From Zanthoxylum bungeanum (Eukaryota > Streptophyta > Magnoliopsida > Sapindales > Rutaceae), in assembly GCA_019454045.1 (NCBI GenBank), contig SKCR01047751.1, positions 1-64,000 on the forward strand: DNA of 64,000 nt, in the 5' to 3' direction. The notes under the pieces are model-generated. The model had not been told where the DNA came from. It searched no databases and worked only from the letters and a program-made list of their open reading frames with translations. A program made the position numbers and the translations under genes. Shown piece after piece: positions 1 to 9,497 of this stretch. Position 1 is the first letter of the stretch. Every line of letters starts with the position of its first letter.

Positions 1-556
1 AACACTTAATTAGTCCAATTAATCATACTCAATTCATTATCATATGTCCAACACACAAAATGAAAAATCAAACCCATTTACATGCTTCTTTAGTCTCGGC
101 CAAAAGAGGGATTTTGTGTCCGATTCGGTTTCAATCCAATCGAACCCATAATCGACATTCAATCACCATCCTAAATGATTTCCAATACATCCAATGTTCA
201 AAATTCAAAATTACCAAGACATTAGGGGCATTATCCAATTCGGCCAACTCAAGGATTTTGGGGTTTTCGTCCAATTCGAAATCCAATCCAATTCGATTCA
301 AATTAACATCAACCTAATTGATTCTAACTCATGAAATGAATTAAAAAATCAAAAAATCCAAGATCCCAAAATTCCATTCACATTCGGCCAAGGTATTAAT
401 TTTGGGGAAAATAATTCCAAATCATTTTTCGTCAAATTAGTCCAACCAAAATGAAATTAAACATGTTATAAGCATACTCAAACAATCAATTTATTCAAAT
501 CATGCTCAAATCACATTTACCCAAATTTTAAGCCCTACAACTTCATGCTTGAACCT
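1..556 (-). mobile_element. Interior of non-coding LTR element E1 (continues off the left edge)
   Basis: This stretch lies just inside the primer site of E1. It resembles 9040-9480 and 12480-12935, the equivalent part of the two other E interiors: the same run of short AT-rich phrases around 'gtccaacaca' and 'catgct'. No open frame with protein character is present; the 85-codon frame at 60-317 is low-complexity and not conserved in the other copies. The rest of the interior and the 3' LTR must lie left of the window. Confidence 0.75.
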
Positions 557-558
557 AA

Positions 559-571
559 GCTCTTGATGCCA
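559..571 (-). other. Primer binding site of E1 (initiator-Met tRNA type)
   Basis: Read on the minus strand the 13 bases are TGGCATCAAGAGC, close to the plant initiator-Met primer site TGGTATCAGAGC. They lie one base from the LTR end, which fixes the element's orientation as minus. Confidence 0.8.
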
Positions 572-572
572 T

Positions 573-2619
573 TGTTGGTTTTTATTAAGGTCCAAGATCA
601 AACAAGCAATGAAAATAATGCGTGAATACATCAACGGAGGTAGCAGAATACTCACATCGATCGGTTGAGTCGATTTGAAGACGATTGAAGCCAAAATGCT
701 CATTGTTTTGGCGCATGAACTGCAGCAGTCCACTGTCCACGTTTTCAGATTTTGAGCTGAGAAAACGGAGCTCCAAGCCTCGTCCGACGGATCCCGGCTC
801 ATGGGTGAACCTCCCTACCACCTTCGCAAGACTCGTAAGTGTGCTAGCACTTGAATTTTCACCATGAAAACCCACTCTTTGCTTCCAATTTGTCACGCCA
901 TTTCTGGTTAGAAAAACAGTCCATTATTCTTCTGTTTTGGGCGTGAAAGAAGAGAGAAAATTGAGAGAGAAGAAGTTGTGTAATCCATTTTGAAATTCAT
1001 TTCAAGTATATCTTATATACTCATGTGAATTTGAAATGCATTTTGCTTTAATTTGCATTTCATTTGCTTTTAAAAGACAAACCATCAAAAGCCATCATTA
1101 CACATCATGTCCATCAAGTCACATCTACTTTATTAAAGTGACATGTTGTCAAGTCACATCACTCAAAGTGACAAGTGATTTGACGCTTGATGCGACTTGC
1201 GTTGTCGCACTCGAATTCGAAATACAATGCGCTCGCAATCACACTTGGGCTCGGGTTCGTTAATTCCAAATTACGATTTTTTCCTTTCCGGTCGCGTCGT
1301 AATTAGATGATTACGCCTAGCGAATTCACTATTCACGTCGCTAACGAATTAATTCTAAATTAATTCGTTCGCCCGAATTAAATCTAATTTTAATTCTGCG
1401 TCGAAATCTAATTTCGTTTAATATATCGAATATATTAGTTTACCGATTAATTCCAAATTAATCGTTATCTCTCTCTTGATGATATTTTATCCTAGATAAA
1501 ATATCTCTGTAATTAATCCTAGATTATTTTCCCTCTCTTCTATATAATCCCAGATTATTCAAGAGTGCGAGTTGTGCATCATCGGTGGATTATCGGGAAG
1601 CGACCCATGAGATCTCCGGATAAGTTGGCAGTAAATACGGTCGTCGGAGTATCCGAATCACGTACGTACCAGTACTATGTTTCTACCGATTTACGAGACA
1701 AGGTCGACTCCTAGCAAAGCACCAAGTCTACCCAATTCTCCGAACATATCCTTTAAAGAATATTAAGATCTATATCAAGCGTAGTATACAATTGTATTGT
1801 ATTGCGTATATCGATCCAGTATCGGACGATCACATGTTAGGCCTGGGGTTGGAAATGTGTCTGCCCCATACGAAACATATATCGGACATCAAGCAACTAG
1901 TCTCTGTGAATCGGGCAATCCTGACCTAGTCATATTGTCCCGACGGTTGCAACCTTTTATAGAGCACTAGTTCTGTATCATGCACGATCATCAACTCCAT
2001 ATGTCTGAAGTGACACTTCCATCTTGACATCACACCCAGTACACTACGATTCCTGATAAACCCAGAAGAGGTGAACACAGAACCAGTTTAGGTCCCCCAA
2101 CCACCAAAACCAAAGTTTACCGATTGTCGCAAGTACTAGCGATGCAAGTCTCAGGTTAAGATCATATACATCTACCCTGATGCGGCCTCCTATAGACACG
2201 CAGACATACTACCAATGGGATTCCGCGGGGTCTATCCAGAGCGAAGCTGTTTCCCGTACCATCGGTGAAACACGACCTCCTATCGCACTTGCACAAGTAT
2301 CCAATACTTATATATATGAGAACTATGTCGTTGTGCCCTCACAACGCACACAAGTGCAATACTAGCCTATTCTGCATTATCGATGTCCAGTCTCGATAAT
2401 ACTACGGCTAGGGATATTTAATGATTAATCCTTCGTGGACTGATACTGTCTCATATCATCTCAATCCATGAACTAATCATAGGGACCTCTCTTCATTATA
2501 TATCTATGGTGATCTAATCACAAATGATGAGAGTGCAATTTCCTTATTACATAGTTAATTTGCTACAACAACACAATGATCTGTGCAAATAGTGACGCTA
2601 TGGGTCATATTATCCAACA
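573..2619 (-). repeat. 5' LTR of E1 (about 2.05 kb)
   Basis: On the minus strand the LTR starts TGTTGGATAATATGACC at 2619 and ends CCAACA at 573. It is clearly related along its length to the LTRs at 9498-11602 and 12952-14845, and in reverse orientation to 47659-48931 and 52735-54654. Shared phrases include 'cgatccagtatcgga', 'gagcgaagct' and 'gtaccatcg'. Its right edge abuts, to the base, the integrase frame of the Gypsy element, so the insertion broke that element. Confidence 0.85.
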
Positions 2620-3547
2620 AATGCATCATCCAATTTTGTAGACCAGTCCCTCCTTATTGATCCAACGGTCCTTTCTAGGATTCTCTTGATCTCCTTGTTT
2701 GAAACCTCACCTGTCCATTTGACTGTGGATGGTAAGATGTGGCAATCTTATGAGTAACTCCATATTTGGATAGGAGTGCATCAAAGTATCTGTTGCAGAA
2801 ATGTGAGCCACCATCGCTGATAATTGCCCGAGGTGTTCCGAATCGAGTGAAAATGTTCTTTTTCAAAAATTTGATCACTACTTTTGAATCATTGGATGGC
2901 AGTGAAATTGCTTCAACCCATTTGGAGACGTAGTCTACAGCAACCAGAATATACAGGTTTCCAAATGATGGAACAAAGGGTCCCATGAAATCAATACCCC
3001 ACACATCGAATATCTCCACTTCCAGAATGTTTTGCAATGGTCCTTCGTTTCTCCTTGAAATATTCCCCGTTCTCTGGCACCTGGCACATTGAAAAGCAAA
3101 AAGATAAGCATCTTTAAAAAGTGTGGGCCAGAACAAACCTGATTGAAGAACTTTGGCTGCAGTTTTGTTTCCACTGAAGTGTTCGATGTATGGTGATGAA
3201 TGACAGTGTTGCAAAACACTGTTGACCTCCTCATATGGAACACACCGTCTCAGTAATTGATCAGCACATCGTTTAAACAGGTACGGTTCATCCCAGACAT
3301 AGTGCTTGACTTCTTTGAAGAACTTCTTCCGTTGCTGAGTTGTCCATTCCAACGGCCATTTTCCTGACACAATGTAGTTGACATAGTCAGCATACCAAGG
3401 GACTTCCTGTTGTTTCATGGCAAACAGCTGTTCATCTGGAAAAGTTTCTTTGATTGATAGTTCTTTGCCAGCTGTTTCTCCATTCTCGAGCCTCGATAAG
3501 TGATCTGCCACCTGGTTTTCTATTCCTTTCCTGTCTCGGATCTCCAC
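2620..3547 (-). CDS. Gypsy integrase (truncated, frameshifted near the end)
   Basis: The open frame 3547-2675 (290 codons) encodes the integrase part of the polyprotein, which inserts the DNA copy into the genome. A zinc-finger pattern is visible: His in CHSSPYIEH, then CARC. The catalytic-core blocks follow: WGIDFMGPF (first Asp), ISDGGSHF (second Asp) and the HPQSNGQV block that normally precedes the catalytic Glu. A small indel just after GQV shifts the frame; family-like reading resumes in another frame and runs to 2620, where E1 begins. A stop and frame change separate it from the upstream RNase H frame. It is not functional as it stands. Confidence 0.88.
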
Positions 3548-3579
3548 GTCAAATTCTTACAAAAGACGTATCCAATGGA

Positions 3580-4236
3580 TCAATCTGGGTTGGCATCTTT
3601 CTTTGTGATCATATATTTGATTGCTGAATGATCTGTGTAGACCACCACTTTGGGACCCAGCAGATAGCAGCGGAATTTGTCAAAAGCGTACACAACTGTG
3701 AGCAACTCCTTTTTACTGGTTGTGTAGTTGAGTTGAGCTTCATTCAGAGTTCTGCTGGAGTAGTAAATGGTATGGAAAATCTTTGCTTTGCGTTGTCCCA
3801 AAACTGCACCTACAGCAAAATCACTAGCATCACACATTACCTCAAATGGAAGGGTCCAGTGTGGTGCTACAATAATGGGGGCAGAAACCAGCTTCTGTTT
3901 TAAGATCTCGAAAGCTTCCTGGCATTCTTTGGTGAAGTTGAAAGGTACATCCTTTTCCAGAAGATTGCAAAGAGGTTTGGCAATCTTGGAAAATTCTTTG
4001 ATAAATCTCCTGTAAAAACCTGCATGTCCAAGAAAACTCCGAATCCATTTGACAGATGTTGGTGGAGGTAGTTTCTCAATTGTCTCGATCTTTGGTTTGT
4101 CTACCTCAATTCCCTTTTGTGAAATCCGGTGTCCAAGAACAATGCCTTCTTGTACCATGAAATGGCATTTCTCCCAATTGAGTACCAGGTTTGTATCTTC
4201 GCACCTTTGTATATCTGTTTCAAATTTTGTAAACAA
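3580..4236 (-). CDS. Gypsy RT C-terminus and RNase H
   Basis: This 218-codon frame continues reverse transcriptase after a frameshift around 4200. It contains the RT connection motif FLGHAGFYRRFI, then RNase H blocks: CDASDFAVGAVLG (first Asp), KKELL (Glu) and YTDHSAIKY (Asp). RNase H removes the RNA strand during reverse transcription. The frame ends in a stop after NPD where related proteins run on toward integrase, so at least one further break is present. Confidence 0.9.
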   Translation of the reverse strand: MFTKFETDIQRCEDTNLVLNWEKCHFMVQEGIVLGHRISQKGIEVDKPKIETIEKLPPPTSVKWIRSFLGHAGFYRRFIKEFSKIAKPLCNLLEKDVPFNFTKECQEAFEILKQKLVSAPIIVAPHWTLPFEVMCDASDFAVGAVLGQRKAKIFHTIYYSSRTLNEAQLNYTTSKKELLTVVYAFDKFRCYLLGPKVVVYTDHSAIKYMITKKDANPD

Positions 4237-5324
4237 TGGTCAAAAGAATCTCCAAACACAGAAAAATCATCCATAAAAACCTCCATACTCTGCTCCAGCA
4301 TGTCTGAGAAAATGGCCATCATGCAACGTTGAAAAGTGGCAGGGTCATTACATAATCCAAATGGCATCCTACAGAAAGCAAAAGTACCATAGGGACATGT
4401 AAAAGTGGTTTTCTCTTGATCTTCTGGGGCAATAGCAATCTGATTGTACCCTGAATATCCGTCAAGAAAGCAATATAACTCATGTCCCGCCAGTCTGTCT
4501 AACATCTGGTCAATGAATGGCAGCGGAAAATGGTACTTTCTCATGGCTTTGTTTAGCTTCCTGTAATCCATACATACTCTCCATCCATTCACCGTTCTTG
4601 TTGGAATCAACTCGTTCTTTTCATTGGTGACAACAGTAATTCCTCTTTTCTTTGGTACACACTGCATAGGACTTACCCAAGTGCTATCTAAGATGGGGTA
4701 AATGATGCCAGCATCCAACCATTTGATGATTTCTTTCTTCACGACTTCCTTCATGATTGGATTGAGTCTCCGTTGATGCTCCACTGTGGGTTTGTATTCA
4801 TCATTCATCAGGATCTTGTGCATGCAAAATGATGGACTAATGCCTCGAATGTCTGCTATAGTCCAGCCAATGGCTCTTTTGTGCTCTCGTAACACTCTCA
4901 GTAGCTTTTCTTCCTGCTCCAATGTTAGTGAAGAAGAAATAATAACAGGTAATTCAGAAGAGTTTCCAAGAAATGCATACCTGAGATGGCTCGGAAGTAA
5001 CTTTAGTTCGAGCTGCGGTGGTTCTTCAATTGAAGGCTTGATTCGATCTTTCTTTGGCAGTTCCAAGCTTTCTACTGGTGGTGTTGATTTGAATCGGAAT
5101 GGTTTGCCAAGGTAGTTGATGCATTCCATGATTTCAGCATCTAGCTCGCTGTCGGTCATATTGGTGATGCAAGCTTCAAGTGTATCTGTGGGATTTGACT
5201 CAGTATTCTGAACAATACTATCAACAACATCAATTCTGAAGCATTCTTCTTCTTCCTTTTCATCGCTCGGGAATTTCATGGCTTTGAAAATATTAAAGGT
5301 CACTTCTTGGTCCTGCACTTTCAT
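4101..5324 (-). CDS. Gypsy reverse transcriptase with linker upstream
   Basis: The 407-codon frame begins in the linker that normally follows the aspartic protease (FNIFKAMKFP) and runs into RT. RT blocks are clear: WVSPMQCVPKK, WRVCMDYRKLNK, FPLPFIDQMLDRLAG, YCFLDGYSGYNQI, FGLCNDPATFQRCM and the catalytic box FMDDFSVFGDSFD (the YxDD position). The last codons after about 4240 are out of frame with the family; the true continuation is the overlapping frame 4236-3580. No protease signature lies upstream, so the protein lost its protease by deletion. Confidence 0.92.
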   Translation of the reverse strand: MKVQDQEVTFNIFKAMKFPSDEKEEEECFRIDVVDSIVQNTESNPTDTLEACITNMTDSELDAEIMECINYLGKPFRFKSTPPVESLELPKKDRIKPSIEEPPQLELKLLPSHLRYAFLGNSSELPVIISSSLTLEQEEKLLRVLREHKRAIGWTIADIRGISPSFCMHKILMNDEYKPTVEHQRRLNPIMKEVVKKEIIKWLDAGIIYPILDSTWVSPMQCVPKKRGITVVTNEKNELIPTRTVNGWRVCMDYRKLNKAMRKYHFPLPFIDQMLDRLAGHELYCFLDGYSGYNQIAIAPEDQEKTTFTCPYGTFAFCRMPFGLCNDPATFQRCMMAIFSDMLEQSMEVFMDDFSVFGDSFDHCLQNLKQIYKGAKIQTWYSIGRNAISWYKKALFLDTGFHKRELR

Positions 5325-5326
5325 GG

Positions 5327-5700
5327 TTAGTTCTTATTTTTGTACATCAAAGCTCCTCCAGCAGCAGCATCAACTGTGGTTCTCATCAGTCCAGAAAGTC
5401 CATTATAGAAAGTTTGGACTTGAAGCCATTTTGGAATCTCATGGTGAGGATATTTCCAGAGCAAATCTTTGTATCTTTCCCAAGCTTCGTACAAGGATTC
5501 TGAATCTTGCTGCACAAAGAATGTGATGTAATTTCTCAACTTTGCAGTTCTGGCTGGTGGAAAGTATTTTGTAAGGAATTTTGTGGCTAGAGCATTCCAA
5601 GTTGTAATGGATCCAGCTGGTAGTGAATGTAGCCAAGCTTTTGCTCTGTCTTTCAAGGAATATGGGAAAACTCTCAGCCTCGAAGCTTCTGGTTCGTCTC
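5327..5700 (-). pseudogene. Gypsy gag remnant
   Basis: The frame 5656-5327 and a little upstream to about 5700 encodes the retrotransposon gag core: a LKDRAKAWLHSLP block, SLYEAWERYKDLL, and LQVQTFYNGL followed by DAAAGGAL. Gag forms the particle that packages element RNA. Only about 120 residues remain. The N-terminal part is absent because the primer site lies only about 110 bp upstream, and the C-terminal part together with the protease is missing between GGAL and the linker starting at 5324. This looks like two internal deletions. Confidence 0.85.
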
Positions 5701-5813
5701 ATGAAGTGTCTGAGAACCTGAAACACAATAAAACAAAAATAATAAGTAAAAAGAAAAATTAGATACAAGTAACAAATCTAACTTGTAAACTAATAGTAAA
5801 AGATAACTAAGTA

Positions 5814-5829
5814 CCCGGAAACGGCGCCA
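5814..5829 (-). other. Primer binding site of G (tRNA-Asp type)
   Basis: The minus strand reads TGGCGCCGTTTCCGGG, one base different from TGGCGCCGTTGCCGGG, the complement of the 3' end of plant tRNA-Asp. Six bases separate it from the LTR end. Confidence 0.85.
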
Positions 5830-6683
5830 AAAACTTGACCGGCGTAAACACACACGTATGACGCAAGCGTACGTATCGTTCAAGTAGTATAAAAGTATCG
5901 ATCCCACGAGGACTTAAAACCTTATCTATTAATTTTTATAAGGTTAACTGTTTACTGGTATCTAACAGATTGATTTGATTTGGTTGGAAAAAGGCGATGA
6001 TTCTAAATTTAAAACAAGTAAATAAATTTTTGCTTAAGTGAAATGATGAAAATTCAATTTATAAAAACTATCCAGGGTTGTGACTTATTTCAATATTATT
6101 TAAAAGATGAAGTAGTTATCCTATAGTTGGGTAATATATCAATTTATTAACCTGAAACACTAAATTATGTAAAAGCCTCTTCCGATGGTCAATTACAAAC
6201 ACCTAGTATGTCAACCAAGCTACCCCCGCCCGACAGGTATATTCATATCATGTTAGGAAATCTATTAAAGGGTTATCTATCCTTAAGGAAGATCGTGGGC
6301 TATTGAGTCTAAGGTCTTAAACTTAAAATCCCTATGTCTAGTTCATTTTAAGTTTACCTAATCAATTTAATTAATGGCCAGTTAATTAAAGAGCATTAAG
6401 ATTAAGACTCAATAAATAAATATTTAAATTACCCAAACTATAATCTAACTCTTATAAACTGGTTAAATTGAAATTCATCACAACCCTATATAACTAACTT
6501 AGCTACGACACATAACTAGGGCTAAAAACTTAAAAGACTTAAAATAAAATTGCTTAAAATAAATGCGGTAAAATAAATGCTGAAAGTGAATTAAAATAAA
6601 ATTGCTAAGGTAAAAGGAATTACTTCTACTACTACTAATTTAGATAATCTCCCAGAAAATAATATATAACTTGTGATTATTAC

Positions 6684-6877
6684 GAACCGACCAATTTGGC
6701 GGTATCCTGATTAAGTCAAATTAAGTTCAACCAGCCATAAAGGAGGAACCAAAATAAACCAACCATAAAGGTGAAAAAGGAATATAATTTATCAACCGAC
6801 CAATCTGGCGGTATCCTTTTTTAATCAGGTTTAACCAAGTTAAATTGATTTACCAACCGACCAATATAGCGGTATCC
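6684..6877. repeat. Three dispersed copies of a 24-bp motif in the G LTR
   Basis: Near-identical 24-bp copies sit at 6684-6707, 6793-6816 and 6854-6877. The shared core is accgaccaat followed, three bases later, by gcggtatcc. The surroundings are poly-A/T-rich and differ between copies. Confidence 0.85.
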
Positions 6878-7185
6878 CTTTTTAACTCAAATTTTAAATA
6901 GTAAATATATTATTTTTAAGGGAGATTAATCTAAATAGCAATAGTAAAAGAATTACCTTTCACCCTAGCATAGGGAAGTTACCTCTTCATAGTGAATAGT
7001 AAAACTGTAAAAAGTAAAAGGTAAAAATAAATTATTATTACTATTCAAAAGTAAAATTACTATTATTATAGAACGTAATTAAAAAATTACAAAACTAAAT
7101 TAAAAGAAAGTTAGAGAGAGAAGAACTCCATAATTACATAGAAGAAGTGAGAGAATGGTACACTGAAATCTGAAAATTCGAGCTC

Positions 7186-7193
7186 TATTTGTA
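7186..7193 (-). promoter_or_regulatory. TATA-like box of the G LTR
   Basis: The minus strand reads CCTACAAATAGAGCTC, a one-base variant of TATAAATA. It lies about 160-250 bp downstream (in transcription sense) of the TGACGTCA repeats, as expected for an LTR promoter at the U3/R boundary. Confidence 0.55.
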
Positions 7194-7210
7194 GGCACAA
7201 AATTCAGTTT

Positions 7211-7250
7211 CCAGCGTCGCGACTCTGAAGTCCCCGCGTCGCGACGCTGG
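7211..7250. repeat. GC-rich perfect inverted repeat in the G LTR
   Basis: Arms CCAGCGTCGCGA (7211-7222) and TCGCGACGCTGG (7239-7250) are perfect reverse complements with 16 bases between. The right arm contains the 12-base palindrome gcgtcgcgacgc (7236-7247), which occurs again at 7562-7573. In the minus transcript this lies just downstream of (or overlapping) the TATA-like box region, so it may fold in the RNA leader or act as DNA. Confidence 0.8.
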
Positions 7251-7349
7251 AACAGTGAGACGTGGCACAAGGACAGCTTGACACGTAGCGATTCGGATAA
7301 GAGGATAAAGTCGACATGTGTCATGGTGGCTGAAACTCAATTATGAAGC

Positions 7350-7440
7350 TGACGTCATTGATGATGTGGCACTGTTTATGACATCATTGGTGACGTGGCA
7401 CTGTTCATGACGTCATTGGTGACGTCATGATGATGTGGCG
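7350..7440. promoter_or_regulatory. Tandem 29-bp repeats with TGACGTCA boxes in the G LTR
   Basis: Two 29-bp units (7350-7378, 7379-7407) and a third partial unit from 7408 each start TGACRTCATTG and include TGATG or TGACG before TGGC. Exact TGACGTCA palindromes occur at 7350-7357, 7408-7415 and 7420-7427, and TGACGTGGC at 7391. TGACGTCA and ACGTGGC are plant bZIP (TGA/ABRE-type) binding motifs. The position upstream of the TATA-like box suggests an LTR enhancer; that role is inferred. Confidence 0.7.
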
Positions 7441-7785
7441 TGCGCACGTTAGCGGATCTTCTGTGGTGGTGACATGTGGCACGGCGCATGTTAGCAAAGT
7501 CAAACTTCTCAAATTGTTGTCCGTTGACCCGTCGCACGTTAGCAGATTTTGCGCACACGGGGCGTCGCGACGCTGAATTTCCGGGCGTTGTGACGTGCAA
7601 AAGACCAAAATATCCATGCTGACGCATTTTTGTCCGATTTTGCCCCAAATTGCCTCCAGTGCTATCCAAACTTTATTTATCTGCAAAATAACAACAAAAC
7701 ACATCAAAACGTTCATAAATCTCGAGAAACAATGCAAAACATTAGGTCAAATGAGGAGAAATAGTGATATAAATACCACTCATCA

Positions 7786-8177
7786 GGAACCCATTGACTT
7801 TGGAAAGCTTCGTAATCAATGTCGATGGACAAGAAGTGATCTTGACTTTGGCCAACAAATCACAACTTGGACAAGACACCAATATGGAACAAAACCTTCA
7901 TGATTCAAACACATCCCGACGGAAAAAGGTCTTGACTTTGGCCAACAAACCAGTGCCAGTCTTGGATCTTGAGTAAGAATCACTCAATGGAAGGAAAAAA
8001 CGCTTAATATGTAGTGAGGGTTTTTCGCGTAATTGGCAACCAGTTAATTATCTTTGTTAAGGTCTCATCATCATACACCCTTAAACATGTATTCTAAACA
8101 CATAATAAGACGCGTAAGTAAATATAATAATGATATGCGGATGGATACTTAAACACATTGTTCCTAGAACAAATCTC
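7786..8177. other. Unassigned 392-bp segment between G and the E tandem
   Basis: No coding frame or recognised element. The phrase cttgactttggccaacaaa occurs twice, near 7845 and 7930. Read on the minus strand, a TGTTCTAGGAACAATG start lies at about 8170, right where the E interior's polypurine run ends. It could be a fragment of a different LTR truncated by G, or old flanking DNA. Confidence 0.4.
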
Positions 8178-8689
8178 TCCATTTCCTCTCTCCCGCTAGC
8201 ATAAGTATTACTTCTACCCTTTTACATAACACTTCTAAAGAAACCTCATTTACATTGATGGGAATAGGTGAGAAGAGAAATACACAAAGTCAAGAGATAA
8301 TAGGCTGGACACACAGGTCCAATTAAGAAATTCTAAATTTATTACAACAATTTCCAAAATTGCACTCACCCATCTAATATCCATCCAATATACATTATTC
8401 ATGCATCACAATCATGTATTCACACAAGCATGTTATCAATCAATCTAATCCAATTAATTAATCTGAATATTAATGACCATCCAATGTTCAAACAGCGATT
8501 TGATTTTGCGTAAGTCCGACTCATTTTGCGAATAAGTACTCAAAGTACGAATTCTTGAATTATACTAAACTACAACATTAAATCTAATTTAATATGTATT
8601 TAATACTAATTCATTTATTTAATTCCAAATTAAATAATTACACTTTTAAATGCGCCTTTGCGACTTAGATTCTAAATCTAATCGTTACG

Positions 8690-9000
8690 GATCTCAAAGC
8701 CCGATTAACATCCAATGTCGTCTAATAAAAGTCTAATGGGCTTTCAATCAATTTCTTAATGCGTGGGCTTCGGCAACCAAAGCCCAATCATGGAATAACC
8801 CCATTAGCCTATAAATCAATTTCGGCCCATTAGGCCCAATTAAACTTTAAAGGCCCAATAGTTAAATTTGGACTTTATGGATATGGTTTTGGGCCCAATT
8901 GGATCCAACCAATTTAGCCTAAACCTAACTTGGTACAACCAAGCCCATTAAGCCCAATTACAATTTTACAAGCCCAATTCCAAATTTGGCCCAACATAAT
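8690..9000. promoter_or_regulatory. Cluster of TGGGCY (site II-like) words, copy 1
   Basis: About a dozen TGGGCC/TGGGCT hexamers (seen mostly as GGCCCA or AGCCCA on the plus strand) lie within about 310 bp. TGGGCY is the plant site II element bound by TCP factors. A matching cluster lies at 12110-12430 in the other E interior. Whether it acts as a regulatory array is unknown. Confidence 0.4.
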
Positions 9001-9482
9001 TAAATTCCAATATTCCAATTTCATAATTTAATTACTCTTAAGTGTATACCATAATTAATTAATCAAATTAACATTTCCAAAATACTAATTCACTCAATTA
9101 ATTATGCTCATTATCATCAACATAAGTCCAACACATTTCAATAAAAAAATCAATCATTTTCATGCTTACAAGTCCACAGCAATTTAGGATTTTTCAAATC
9201 GATTCCGAATTCAATCCAATTAAATCCTAAATCAACATTCCCAATATGATTCCAACTCATCCAATGATTAAAATCAAAAATTACCATGACATTAGGGCAT
9301 GTATACCATTCGGCCAAGCCAAGTATATAGGAGAAAAGTGATCCAATCAATATTTCATGAAATTGATCATATCCAACTTCAATTAAACATCATTCTAGCA
9401 TACTCAATCAAACAATTTCATCAAATCATACTCAAATTCAATTTACCCAATTTTTACCCTAATAAATTTTCATGCTCAAAAT

Positions 9483-9495
9483 GGCTCAAGATACA
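9483..9495 (-). other. Degenerate primer site after the shared LTR
   Basis: The minus strand reads TGTATCTTGAGCC two bases from the LTR end; it is a decayed form of TGGTATCAGAGC. It shows that the LTR at 9498-11602 also acted as the 5' LTR of the next unit. Confidence 0.65.
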
Positions 9496-9497
9496 TT

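Larger units (their letters stand above)
2620..7785 (-). mobile_element. Ty3/Gypsy retrotransposon G (Athila-like), 3' end beyond E1
   Basis: On the minus strand the order is 5' LTR, primer site, gag remnant, reverse transcriptase, RNase H, integrase. RT before integrase is the Ty3/Gypsy order. The gag and pol text resembles the non-chromodomain Athila/Tat branch (gag with an AWLHSLP-like block, pol with FKAMKFP upstream of RT), and the primer site is tRNA-Asp-like, as in many of those elements. The N-terminal part of gag and the protease are missing. Integrase is cut at 2620 by E1; its end and the 3' LTR should lie left of the window. The candidate right-hand target duplication is ggaac at 7786-7790. 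Lineage is assigned from motif recall. Confidence 0.85.
5836..7785 (-). repeat. 5' LTR of Gypsy element G (1.95 kb)
   Basis: On the minus strand it begins TGATGAGTGGTATTTATA at 7785 and ends CGCCGGTCA at 5836, next to the primer site. The 3' half holds the phrase 'atcgatcccacgaggac', familiar from plant Gypsy LTRs. It carries three notable internal structures: 29-bp repeats with TGACGTCA boxes (7350-7440), a GC-rich hairpin (7211-7250) and three copies of a 24-bp motif (6684-6877). Open frames inside it, for example 7376-7737, cross repeats and do not look like genes. Confidence 0.85.
8178..9497 (-). mobile_element. Second E interior (non-coding)
   Basis: It matches the other E interior (11603-12951) from end to end, including an almost identical block near the polypurine end ('acctcatttacattga', 'aggctggaca', 'caggtccaatt'). 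It contains a dense cluster of GCCCA words at 8690-9000. Purine-rich AGAGAGGAAATGGA (minus strand) lies at its left edge, but the expected E LTR is replaced by unrelated sequence. Confidence 0.8.

Noticed and set aside
60..317. 85-codon open frame at the left edge
   Set aside because: Low-complexity, lies in the E1 interior, and is not open in the two homologous interiors.
2180..2365. Short frame in the E1 LTR
   Set aside because: Repeat sequence, not conserved among LTR copies.
7376..7737. Overlapping frames of about 100 codons
   Set aside because: They run through the LTR repeats and palindromes; frame openness follows from the repeats.
2620..7785. Possible env-like gene of an Athila element
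   Set aside because: The part downstream of integrase where it would lie is off the window beyond E1, so nothing can be said.
7595..7976. Two overlapping plus-strand frames
   Set aside because: They straddle the Gypsy LTR edge at 7785, so they cannot be an original gene.
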